Translations under genes and position numbers: made by a program
Notes under the pieces: generated by a model
The model's input: the letters and a program-made list of their open reading frames with translations, nothing else
Told to the model about the DNA's origin: nothing
The model's database searches: none
NCBI GenBank assembly: GCA_947471745.1
Contig: CANJKZ010000929.1
Span: forward strand, 682,001-746,000
DNA length: 64,000 nt
Source of the DNA: Closterium sp. Naga37s-1
Taxonomy: Eukaryota; Streptophyta; Zygnematophyceae; Desmidiales; Closteriaceae
Direction of reading: 5' to 3'
In this document: positions 43,060 to 52,769 of the stretch, piece after piece
Numbering within the stretch: the stretch's first letter is position 1
How the letters are laid out: every line of letters begins with the position of its first letter

Positions 43060-46000
43060 GGGTGCAGAGATACAGGGGCACACAGAGAGAACACGACTGA
43101 ACATAGACTCTTGATCTAAACATTACTTAAAAAATAGGAGAAAGGGGAACATGGAATACGAAATTCTAAACTGTTGCCAAAAATGAGGGAAGTCTTCAGG
43201 CTGGTCGGCGTGACTAGGTTGCTAGAAAGCCACATGCACGCCACTTGCGAAAACAACCACTCTCTCCACCCGTCTGCAGGTCCCTTCCACCCTGGCCCTC
43301 CCCCACTTCCCCGTGCCTCAAACCACAGACTACGCACCTCCTTGCAGCAGTAGAAGCAGCAGCAGCAGCAGGAGTGAGGGATAAAACCACACCACTCACC
43401 AGCACGATGTCCTTCTTGGCGTTCAGATCCTTGTACTCCTGCTCCGTCTTGTCAAACATGGCAATCACCTTCTTGTTGATGCGCTTCTCCACACTGCAGG
43501 CGCACGTGCAAGGAACAGGACGGACAGGCAGAGAGCACACAACACACAGGGACACGGAAGCGTGTCACAAGCCTTAAAGGCTTCTGAAATGCCTTGATCT
43601 TGCTCCGTCTTGTCAAACGTAGCGAACACCTTCTGTATCATGCAGGTTTCCTTACCGAGACGAACAAGGTAGAAGGGCATATTGCACACGGCACACACAC
43701 ACGTAGGGAGGGGTCATGAAGGGTGGTGGGAGCACATACCTGCCACACAAAATTCTACAAGTCTTAGTCCAAACCTCAAATGCCAGCCCGCCTCTCACCT
43801 GGCCCACACACTCCTCACCCACCTCACAGGCCTCTAGTTCCCCCGTACGCCCCTCTCACTGCCACACCCCTCCCACCACGCACCTGCTCTGTTGGGACTG
43901 CTTCTCCGCCAGCAGCTGGCGGACAGCCACGGGGTCGCGCGAGTGGAAGTCATAGTCCGTGCCGGCGCGCCCAAACAGCGCGCGCTCCGTGGCGATCCAC
44001 TCGTGCTGCCTCTCCATGCGCTCCACGTCCTTCACGCCCCTCTGCTGCTCCGCCTCCCGCGTCTTCACCTGCTCGCCCCACGGGGACAACAAAGCCACAA
44101 GCAAGGCGCGTGGATCAACATTGGCGATACGGTTTGGCTTTATTGACGACGTCTCAAAGGTCGTCTCCAACTGCTCGTCAATGGGGAAACCAGAATCAAT
44201 GTCAAGCCATACACATCAGCATCCGAGAGTTGCACGCCGCGCCACTTGGCCTCATGGCTTCTTGAGCACCACGACGCCACTCTGCATAGAGGATGCCGCC
44301 CAGCCTTCTCACTGGTGACCGGCGTTCCCTCTATCCTCAACCTCACCACTTCTCAACAAGCCCTCTGCCCACTCGGCTTTTGCTTCCCCCTTCTGAGCCT
44401 AGCCTTGCTGCAGCTGCCACAGCTGTGTACAGACGTCCGAAACCACACACATAGGTGGGCGAACAGCAGATACCTCACCAGCGAGAGCCTCCTGGACCAG
44501 CACTTGTATCATCAAGCATAAATCCCTGCCAGTCGCATCCCTGCTAAGTCATACCTGCCAAGCCATACCTGCCAAGCCATACCTGCCAAGCCATACCTGC
44601 CGAGAAGCCATACCTGCCAAGCCATACCTGCTGAGAAGCCATACCTGCCAAGCCATACCTGCCAAGCCATACCTGCCGAGAAGCCATACCTGCCAAGCCA
44701 TACCTGCCGAGAAGCCATACCTGCCAAGCCATACCTGCCGAGAAGCCATACCTGCCGAGAAGCCATACCTGCCGAGAAGCCATATTTGCCAAGCCATACC
44801 TGCCAAGCCATACCTGGTGCTCCAGTTTCCGCTTCTCCATGCCGGCGTTCATCTTCCTCTCCTCCATCTCCCCCACCTCCCTCTCTACCCCCGCCATCCG
44901 CTCATCGCACGCCCGCAGCTCGTTCTGCCGCCTCTCCACATCGCCCTGCACCGCATCCAACTCCTCCTTAACGTCCGCCACCTTCCTCGCAGCTTCGTCC
45001 ACCTCGTGCTGCAGCCTGCCCACCTCCGCCTCTGCTGCACTGATCTGCTCCTGCGCTGCTGCCTCCTCGCCTCTCGACGCCTCCACTGCTATCGCCAGTT
45101 GCTCCCGCTCGTTTTGTTTCGCCTGCAAAGGCCATTGCAAGAAAACAGGCACAGAAGGGTGAGAAACAGAAGTGCGCGATGGCAGCAGCAAGGCTGAGCA
45201 ACGGAGGCGTCACATTGATCGTCTTGCTGGCAGCAGCCGCCTGCGGCTCTCAAAGGCACTTACTCGTACGTGTGAGTGAACGCTCACACACCTTGAGGGC
45301 CTAGCTCGCAGCAGCCTTTGCCCTCTCTCGAGCCCATGCGCCTCCATCTCCCTCTCCAGTGCTCTCTGAGTCAACTCCACAACACATGCCTAGCTGAACG
45401 TTCCCTTACCTTGAGAGCCTTGCTCGCAGCAGCCGCCTGCTGCTTTGCTGCCTTCGCCTTGGCCTCTAGAGCCTTCAGCCTTTGCCCTCTCTCCCGCCCC
45501 TGCTGCTCCATCTCCCTCTCCAGCACTGCTGCCTCGTCCAACAGCCCCTTCTCCTTCCCTGCTGCCTCCGCTGATGTGGCTTCGCACTCCACCAGCTCAG
45601 CCTCGAGGGCTGCCAGCTCCTCTGCAAGCTGCGCAGGCCGCAGCCAGTGCAAGGAGACACGCATGGAGGGGGGGATGCCATCAGGTACAGCCACGTCAAC
45701 AGTTCAAACCGGGTCTCGGATATCAATGTATGAGCTAGCGGCAGACTTCCTCTCTCACCACTCTGCCTGGTGGTGCTTGCTCTGGTTCTACTCTATCTCA
45801 CCTGCTGATGCCTTCCCTGCCCCATCCTCATCCCCTCATCCTCCTCTCAATTGGTCGAGGTCACTTGCCTCATCTGCTCCTTCGCCAGGGACAGCAGCAT
45901 TTGGTGCGCCTTCAGCTACAGGGACTGCTGCCTACTCTCACCTGCTACTACCCTTTCCCACCATCCCCTCTCTCTCCACTCCTCTCACCTGGTGGTGCTC

Positions 46001-49000
46001 GCTCTGCTTCATCTGCTCCTGCGCCAGGGACAGCTGGTGCGTCTTCAGCTGCAGCTGCTGCGTCAGCTCGACGTACTGCTGCCGCTGCTGCTGCAGGGCG
46101 CTCAGCTGGTGGGGGAGAAACAGCACGGAGACAACAGAGGGCAAACGGGTAACAGCTAGGATTTACTTTTGTAAATCAATGTTTACCGTCTCGGAGCTTT
46201 ATGGAATGCGCGCTTGGCATCTGGGTAGGGACGAACCGTTAGGGGAGACACAGGGAGTGGGAGGTCAACGCCGTGCAGCATGGTACACGAATGGACTCGG
46301 GAGGGACACAGCACAGGGACAGGCGTGGAAGGGCGAGAAGCGAGCTTCAAAGCCTCAAGACAGTTCATTTGTGTTGACTCAATGATCTAATCTTTCCTCC
46401 AGATACGTATCTCCTCCCTTCATAGCACACCCATGCATGCGCACAAAAAAATTGCCGCCGCGCATGCACTCAAAAGACTTAACTCAAGCGACGCACCTCT
46501 GCCAGCACGTGCTGCAGCTGTGCCTCCAACGCGGCCAGCTGCTCCTCGTCCTCCTTCACCGCGTGCAGCCGTGAGAGTAGCACACCTCCCACCCTGTGGA
46601 AAAGAAGGCAGCAGGCGAGTGGTGCAGTGAGGGGCGGATTCCACAAGGCATTAGTCGGAGAAATAGCATTGTCCCCTCACGGGATTGCCTTTCCTTTGTT
46701 TTCACCCTAGCTCTTCCTCTCACCACCCCGTCTCTCACTCTCACCGCTCTGCCTCCTTGGCCCTCCAGTACGCAGCCCACTCTCACGGCCGTCTCTTGTT
46801 CTTCCCACCCCGCCACCCCTTCGCACTCACCTCCGTGACCCTGTATTTTGTTCTTCCCCACCCTTTTTGCCCTCCCTCGCAGCCCACTCTCCTTCGCCCT
46901 CGCCTCCAAGCCTCACCCTTTTTGCCCCACCCTCCTTGCCCCACTCTTCCCCCTCACCTGCGTGACCCGCCAGTGAGCAGCCCGCCCGGGTTGTAGCTGT
47001 CGCCGTCCAGAGTCACACAAGGCGTCATGATGTCCGGGTGGAACGCCACCTGCCACGTCGTGATGGGGTGGTGGGCACGGGGATGCGCAGGAGGCGGAAC
47101 GTGCGGTGCGGAGGAGGAAGGTTGGAGAACGTGAGGGAGAGAGAGATGAAAAGCAGGTAAGCGAAACAAGCGGCACCACGGGATTGAGAACATGGTGAAA
47201 GGGTAGGACCAGGAGCGACATAACGCTGGAAGGTGGGGACCGCACGGCGTTTTGGCTTTTGCAAGGGAAAGAGGGGACGGCACACCTTCTTGGCCGTGGC
47301 GGAATCGCGGCAGATGAAGGTGTTGCCAAACGCGAAGGCCATGGCAGGCTGGAGGACAAGCCAGGGGGGCACAAGAGCAGGGAAACCAACCAACCGTCAG
47401 TCCCTAGTGCGAGCACCACGGCAGCGGGTTTCACAGGTGGAGGTCATCCGACAAGGACGATCGAACAAGGATGTGAATTCCGGATTCCTGAAACGAAGCT
47501 CGTGCAATTCCGGATTCGTACCTGGAGCTCAGGATCAAAGTCGACCGCAGAGAGAGCAGTCCACACGTTCTCCTTGCCAACCTGTAAAAGGTGGGAGGCA
47601 AGGGTGAAAGAGTGGTGGGGGGCGGTTGTTTCTGGTGAGTCCACAACATCTCCGCAACAGCAACAAGGGAGACTTACACTGACTGAAAAAGACGTACACA
47701 ATTCCATTCACCATGCGCAAGCCAGTAAACAGATCCATCAAGAAAGTGGGAAGCATGCTACTTAAGTGAGCTAGTGAGGCAGCTCCCACACACCAGGGTA
47801 ATCAGGTTAGCAGCTCACCAGTTGGACGGCGCGGTTGAGCTTGGCCTGTGAGATGCTGCGGCTGTCGATCTTGTTGAGCGGGATGAGCGTGACTCGGCGC
47901 TGCAGGCGGCCATGGCTCAACAGCTGCTTGCCCGTCTGCTCCGAGTCCACCACCACGTTGTGCAGCCTGCCGCCTGCCACCACCTGTGAGGGTGACGCAC
48001 ATGTGAAGGGAAACAGGTACATTTGGAACCAACTTAAGATCAAGCGTTTTTACAAGAAAACTCAACCATTCAGTTACAGAGAGCGAGCACGCGTCACGAG
48101 CACTACCACGTGGAGGAGGAGCGCCGGCCGAAGCCCAAGCCCTCCACAGTGTTGGCCCCACTTACCTTGCGCCCCACACATCACCATCCCACCACCCCAG
48201 CAGCTCACCTCGAGCGCCGTGGCCATGGAGGCGTCGCGCATGCGGAAGAGGCGCGCCAGCACGCCCTTGACCTTGCGGCGGTCGAAGCCCCTCTCGGGGT
48301 CGCTGTACGAGAACCCCACGCCCAGCTCGCGCGACGCTCCCTCCACCCGCTGCCGCACCTCTCCCACCGCCGCCTCCTTCTCGGCCTTGGACTGGTGGAG
48401 GTGGGGCGTAATAAAATCGCATCAGGGAAAATTTAAGTCGACGTCAAGGGGTGAGCGTAACCTTACTGAAAGCAACCAACTCTTCCGCTTGGACTGTAAA
48501 TACTGGGTAAAACAGGGGGGAACGGACGGGCTTAATGGGGTTCAGTTCACTCCCCAGCATGATTTGAATAACCGCAATTTAGTGGACAGTCTGGTGTGGT
48601 TGAGACCAATTCATTGCATGGACACCATTCGCGCTCACCTTCTCAAGATCCGAGTAGTGCTGCTCGTCGTGCCCCAGCCGCTGCAGCCCGGCCTCGCACC
48701 GCTCAACCTTCTCAGCCATGCCCGCCAGCCGCTGCTCCAGCCCGCTCGCCGCCTTGCGCTTACCCGCCACCAGCCGCCCCTTCTCCGCCACCTCCTTCCG
48801 CAGGTGCGTCACGCGCAGAGCCGCCTGTTTTCCGCCCGTCGCCGCTTCCACCGCCGCCGCTTTCAGCTCCGACAGCTTCTGCGCCATCGTCTTGTCTTCC
48901 CCCGGGTGCCCCGTCTTGCCCGCCTGCACCGCCGCGTATTCCTCCTCCGCATCGCTCAGCGCCTTTGCCTTCGTGTCGGCTTCTGATTGGACGGCTGCGA

Positions 49001-50460
49001 GCGCGTCGTCGGCGGATTGCATCTGGACCGCTCGTTCCTCCGAGCCTTTCCGCGTGTCCGCCAGCATCTTGACGAGCTGCGAGGAAAGATTTGAAAAGAA
49101 GAAAGGAAAGCAAGAATTACGTATCTAAGGCGGTGATAACATCCGAATAGCTTCGCACCGAACCTCCAAACGGCTCGATCGCTGTCGATCGCTCCAAACG
49201 GCGCGCACATAAACAGGAAACAATGAATGAGGCGGCTTCAAAAATAAGTCGGAAACTACTCTAACCGGGAAAACACGCACGATCAAGTGGGAAAAGCGTC
49301 GCGTCTGACCTGCTCGAGCGCCTTCTTCTCCGCTTCCAGCGTCTCACTCTTGTTGTTCCAAACGGATGTGACTTTAACGAGCTCCTTGGCGATCTTATCT
49401 GCGCGCTCCTGCACCTCCTTCATCGCGTCCCCCATCTGCCAGTCCTTCTCTAATAGCATCTCCTTTATAAGCCCTTTCTTCGTTACTATCGCCTCGTGAC
49501 ACTCCTCCTCCACCCTCCCCAGCTCCGCTATACTCTCTTTAATCTTCTCCACTATTTCCACCGCGGAATTCTTCGCCTTCTCCGCGAGGAAATACTCATA
49601 CGCCACGCAGAACCGGCTCAGCCGGTCGATATCCGAGTTTCCCTGCAGCCACGCCTGGTACTGCGCGCGCTCCCGCCGCAAACCCTCCAACCGCGGAAGA
49701 ATCTCTTCCGTCAGCACCTTATTAATCTCCTCCACCTTCGTCTGCTTCTTCTCCAGCGTCTTCAACGCGCTCTCCTTCTTGTTCTCGTACATGCGCGTGC
49801 CGGCGGCCTCTTCGAGCATGGAGAGGATCTCCGGAGGTTTCATGTTGAGCACCTTGGTGATGCGGCCTTGCATGATGAGGAAGTGCGGGTTGTTCACGTT
49901 GAGCTGCACGGAGTGGAAGAGCGTCTGCACGGCGCTCGGCTGCTTCACGTGGCCGTTGATCAGATACTTGTTGCGCCCGCCGATCACGATCTGAACGGCA
50001 GCGGAAAAGCCAGATAAGAAAAAACCGAGCGTCGTGAGTTACGTTTTTTTTTCACAGGCGAGAAGACAGCACCAATGAAAGGAAACGAATGTTAGCGGAT
50101 GAAATGCGAACCATAACCAGCGTATTCCGACATTTTCCTCACCTGTCTGGTGACGGTGATGCGGTCATGGTCCTCGTACCCCACGGGACTCCCCGCCTTG
50201 TCATGATTATTAAACACGATGGAGACGGTCGCACGCGTGACACCTGCTTGTCCCTGCTTATAAATCAGCTCCTGCAGGTTGCTGGCGCGCACGTGCTGCA
50301 GGTTGGTGATTCCGAGCACGAAGCAGATGGAGTCGAGGATGTTGGACTTGCCGGACCCGTTGAGCCCCGTGATGGCGTTGAACTTGGAGTCGAAGTCGCG
50401 CACCACCGTCCTCTGCGCGTACGACTTGAATCCCTCGATCGCGATCTCCTCGATATACAT
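41525..50460 (-). CDS. SMC2: Condensin subunit SMC2, 18 exons, 1212 residues
   Basis: SMC2 is the ATPase core of condensin and compacts mitotic chromosomes with SMC4. Exons (high to low): 50460-50143, 49990-49310, 49076-48639, 48391-48209, 47983-47819, 47581-47522, 47348-47286, 47049-46958, 46593-46497, 46105-45989, 45628-45410, 45122-44814, 44068-43884, 43493-43400, 43004-42916, 42443-42218, 42034-41960, 41752-41525. All have GT-AG borders and join in phase to a stop at 41525. Walker A is GLNGSGKS (residues 32-39). The N-terminal head includes [20 protein letters not shown]. Coiled coils enclose the hinge, [14 protein letters not shown] to [19 protein letters not shown] is at about 1083-1087, and Walker B ends YILDE at about 1112, followed by VDAALDL. 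The family is usually about 1170-1200 residues. ATG 50460 fits the conserved start; an in-frame upstream ATG at 50637 would add 59 unconserved residues. Confidence 0.95.
42516..42608 (-). repeat. Relic of SMC2 exon 16 in intron 15, copy A
   Basis: The segment aligns with the first 90 bases of exon 16 (42443-42350). On the minus strand it translates [20 protein letters not shown] against [20 protein letters not shown] in the exon. A small insertion near its start and the lack of a usable donor argue that it is not a live exon. Confidence 0.85.
42681..42771 (-). repeat. Relic of SMC2 exon 16 in intron 15, copy B
   Basis: A more diverged copy of the same exon start. It follows CCCAG like a real acceptor and reads [12 protein letters not shown] then [13 protein letters not shown], against [12 protein letters not shown] and [13 protein letters not shown]. 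The frame is still open, but no GT donor lies at the matching place. Confidence 0.75.
43007..43056. repeat. (AC)n microsatellite beside the exon 15 acceptor
   Basis: About 24 AC units run to within two bases of the exon 15 3' splice site. On the coding strand the acceptor is preceded by (GT)n then GCAG, so a TG tract takes the place of the polypyrimidine tract. Confidence 0.93.
43591..43650 (-). repeat. Relic of SMC2 exon 14 in intron 13
   Basis: The minus-strand translation includes [19 protein letters not shown], against [19 protein letters not shown] in exon 14 (43493-43400). The flanking intron sequence (GCACAC-rich) looks duplicated as well. The frame is open over this stretch. Confidence 0.85.
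44543..44815 (-). repeat. 14-bp minisatellite that repeats the exon 12 splice donor
   Basis: About 18 copies of GGCAGGTATGGCTT (coding strand), some with a 3-base or 5-base variant (CTTCTCGGCAGG), start exactly at the exon 12 donor, CACCAG|GTATGG (junction 44814/44813). Every unit contains CAGGTATGG, a good 5' splice site by sequence. The array stays open in frame for over 80 codons ([12 protein letters not shown]). Confidence 0.95.
45222..45366 (-). repeat. Relics of SMC2 exon 11 in intron 11
   Basis: Two pieces match the C-terminal half of exon 11. 45222-45250 matches the segment coding AAAASK. 45280-45366 matches from the exon end back through RGQRLKALE, including CCTCCATCTCCCTCTCCAG. Stops and small deletions show that they are dead. 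Confidence 0.82.
45751..45928 (-). repeat. Relics of SMC2 exon 10 in intron 10
   Basis: 45863-45928 copies the part of exon 10 that codes [15 protein letters not shown], with a 3-base insertion and a TAG stop (CTGTAGCTGAAG on the minus strand). 45751-45800 copies the exon 10 donor end (CTGGTGGTGCTTGCTCTG on plus). Both lie downstream of exon 10 (46105-45989). Confidence 0.85.
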
Positions 50461-51231
50461 CTTGCCGAGCTTCGGAGAGGAAATGAGGGACCAAGACTTG
50501 TGGTTAGTAAGCGTAAGTGTAATAGGGAAAGGGACGAATCGAATTGAGCCTTTTAGACACGATCTGTTGAGATGCGACACGAACTCCTTTCCTGATAAAA
50601 CTGCAACGAATGGTCGATAATATAATCTCACGTTCACTGCGCAGCCTTCTAGTCAATCGGTCCGCTCCTTTTTAACAACAACCTTTCTCCTAATAGGTCG
50701 TCTCTGAACTCCGAGAACCTGAACGAAATTGAATCGAGCGTCCTCACAGGCTGCTTTTCAAAACCAGACAGCCAGGTCACACAGGGTCGGTAACCAGTGC
50801 CTGAGCTTCCTACTTCAGCTTCTACCTGTTTGCCTGCCTGTCTGCCTGTCTGCCTGCTGTTTGCTTCCCTACGCTCTCAATGCGTGTGACTTGCATTGCC
50901 ACTGATGAAGTTGGAGAATGCAGACTCGAGGCCTGAAGAGTGCGATGAGTAGGAGGTGAGGCACTGGCACTGGAGGCTTGCTCGGATCAAGTTCCTCGAA
51001 ACATTTACTGGGATGAGATAAGATGGGATGGGATGGGATGCGATGGGATGCAATGGGTTGGGATGAGATGGGATGGATAGCAGCAGCCCGCGAGAGACAG
51101 TCAACCCAGGGATTGTCAGTGGGGCAGCGGGAGCTCGTAGCGCGTTGCACTTTGAAAGAGCGCGGGAATCTCGAGGCCAGTCCATGGTGTCAGACGCTTT
51201 CGATATTAACGCGGAAGTGTTCGATACTGCT
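50461..51231. other. SMC2 upstream region with simple repeats
   Basis: This region should hold the SMC2 5' UTR and promoter; no core promoter motif is convincing. 50822-50866 is a CTGC/CTGT repeat. 51009-51075 is a GGGAT-type pentanucleotide repeat (GATGGGATGGGATGGGATGC). No coding similarity is seen on the plus strand, so the missing 5' exons of the GT37 gene are not here. Confidence 0.5.
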
Positions 51232-51573
51232 TGTTACGAGTGCAATGGAGTGATCGAGCGAGAATTGCACTATCGAAGCAAGAGTACAATGAGCTAAGAC
51301 ATGAGCGAAGAATATATAGCGAAACTACCGTGGTAACGGTAATGGACAGTGGTTGTCGCGCGACGGGCCTGGGACTGAGGTTTGGGGAAATGTCGAAGCG
51401 GAGGTCCGGAGCGCGGGTTACCCGCCGAGCCGTGAGGTCGGGGTGCGACGTGCGAAGGTGGCGGGAGGATTGTCGATGCAAGGGTTGCGAGTGGTAACAT
51501 TGCTGACTGTGGTGCTACAGTGGTGTACGCGCTGAACGGGGACGCGAAGTAAGGAAAAGGAATTTTCCTTACA
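51232..51573 (-). repeat. 3' LTR of the gypsy fragment
   Basis: It is homologous to the solo LTR at 40120-40462 in the same orientation, with substitutions throughout and a few indels. It begins TGTAAGG on the minus strand after the purine tract. Confidence 0.92.
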
Positions 51574-51600
51574 CTATCCCCCCCCCTAAGGAGGTCCTCC

Positions 51601-52640
51601 TTACGAAAGTGCGTGTACATCCCTGAAGTTTCGGCTGCGCAGATACTCTGTGAGGACGGGGTGGTTTTCGATTCTGTCCAGGGGAACCCAGTTGTCTTCG
51701 GTGGGTGTACCGTCTTTCCAGCGGATCGGGAATTCGATCCTTCGGGCTCCTCGAGGGTCACGAACTCTGTGGCTCTGAATTTTCTCGGGTGTGATGATTG
51801 GTTCACTCGGCGGTCGTGCCATGCTGGCTGGGCGATTTCGTGGCAGTTGGCTTGTGGACGGGACGTAAGGGCGAAGCAGGCTGACGTGGAATGAGGGGCT
51901 GACGTACCAGTCAGCGGGGAGGAGTAGGTGGGCGGTGACGGGCGTAATCATGTGGCTTATGCGAATTGGTCCACAATATCGGGGGCGGAGTTTTGGGGTG
52001 ATGGGCAGTCGGAGGTTCTGAGTGTCGAGTAAAACTAGGTCGTCAGATTGGTAAGTCACAAGTCGGCGGTGGCGGTCGGCGTTACGTTTAGCGATGACGT
52101 TTGATTTTTTTATTGCGTCTGCTGCCTGGGTCCGTGCTGCTTGTAAAATTTCGGCGAACTGTTGTGCTCGTGGCACCGGGTTGTCGGGATTCGGGGTCAT
52201 CGGTACTGTCGGGTCTTGTCCGTAGTTCAGGTAAAACGGTGACTGTTGGGTCGTGGCGAATGGTGAGTTGTTGTATGCAAACTCAATGAGTGGCAGCTGT
52301 TGTTCCCAGATGGTTGGGTCGTCGCACGTGGCTCGGATGAGTTGCTCCATAGTCTGGTTTGTCCGTTCTGTCTGTCCGTCGGTTTCGGGGTGGTACGAAG
52401 AACTGAACTGTAGTCGCGTGCCGAACTGCTGCCACAGGTTCCGCCAGAAGTTGCTGGTGAATTTCGTGTCGCGGTCGCTGATTATCGCTGCTGGTATCCC
52501 GTGCAGTCGAACGACGGTGGAGATGAAGAGGCGTGCTGTTTCTTTGGCTGTGATTGATTTTTTGTAGGCTGCGAAGTGTGCCATTTTCGTCAGTCGATCA
52601 ACGACGACCAGGATCGCGTCGTTCCCACTCGCCACTGCTA
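51601..52640 (-). pseudogene. Gypsy integrase with chromodomain, 5'-truncated
   Basis: The frame carries the integrase core with Asp in LVVVDRLTKMAHF, Asp in IISDRDTKFTSNFW and Glu in SYHPETDGQTERTNQ. Then comes the GPY/F-type region (LRPRYCGPIRISHMI) and a C-terminal chromodomain (ARRIEFPIRWKDG, PTEDNWVPLDRI). It ends at the TAA at 51601-51603. The zinc-binding N-terminal part and RT are missing. The open frame extends through an Ala/Cys-rich join segment to 52773, which I do not regard as native. Chromodomain integrases are known to direct insertion to particular chromatin. Confidence 0.9.
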
Positions 52641-52769
52641 CAGGCGCACCCGCTGCCTCGCACATTGCGCCCCTGCCTTGTGGGCCGCCGCTGCCTGGAG
52701 CCACTGCTGCCCGCAAGCAACTGCAGCCACCACCGCCTTCGCTACAGCTACAGCCCTTTGTCTGCTCCC

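Larger units (their letters stand above)
51232..52640 (-). mobile_element. 3' end of a Ty3/gypsy chromovirus (integrase + LTR)
   Basis: The minus-strand order is integrase, a short spacer, a polypurine tract (AGGGGGGGGGATAG at 51587-51574) and a 342-bp 3' LTR at 51573-51232. RT, RNase H, protease, gag and the 5' LTR are absent. The left part joins a copia integrase fragment at about 52640-52770. Confidence 0.9.

Noticed and set aside
44100..44520. Possible gene or TE inside SMC2 intron 12
   Set aside because: Open frames of 90-120 codons exist on the plus strand, but none shows a known motif and they overlap one another. The sequence lies within a well-supported intron.
50461..50637. N-terminal extension of SMC2 from the upstream in-frame ATG at 50637
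   Set aside because: The SMC2 family starts at the [18 protein letters not shown] position. The 59 extra residues show no conservation pattern and are more likely 5' UTR.
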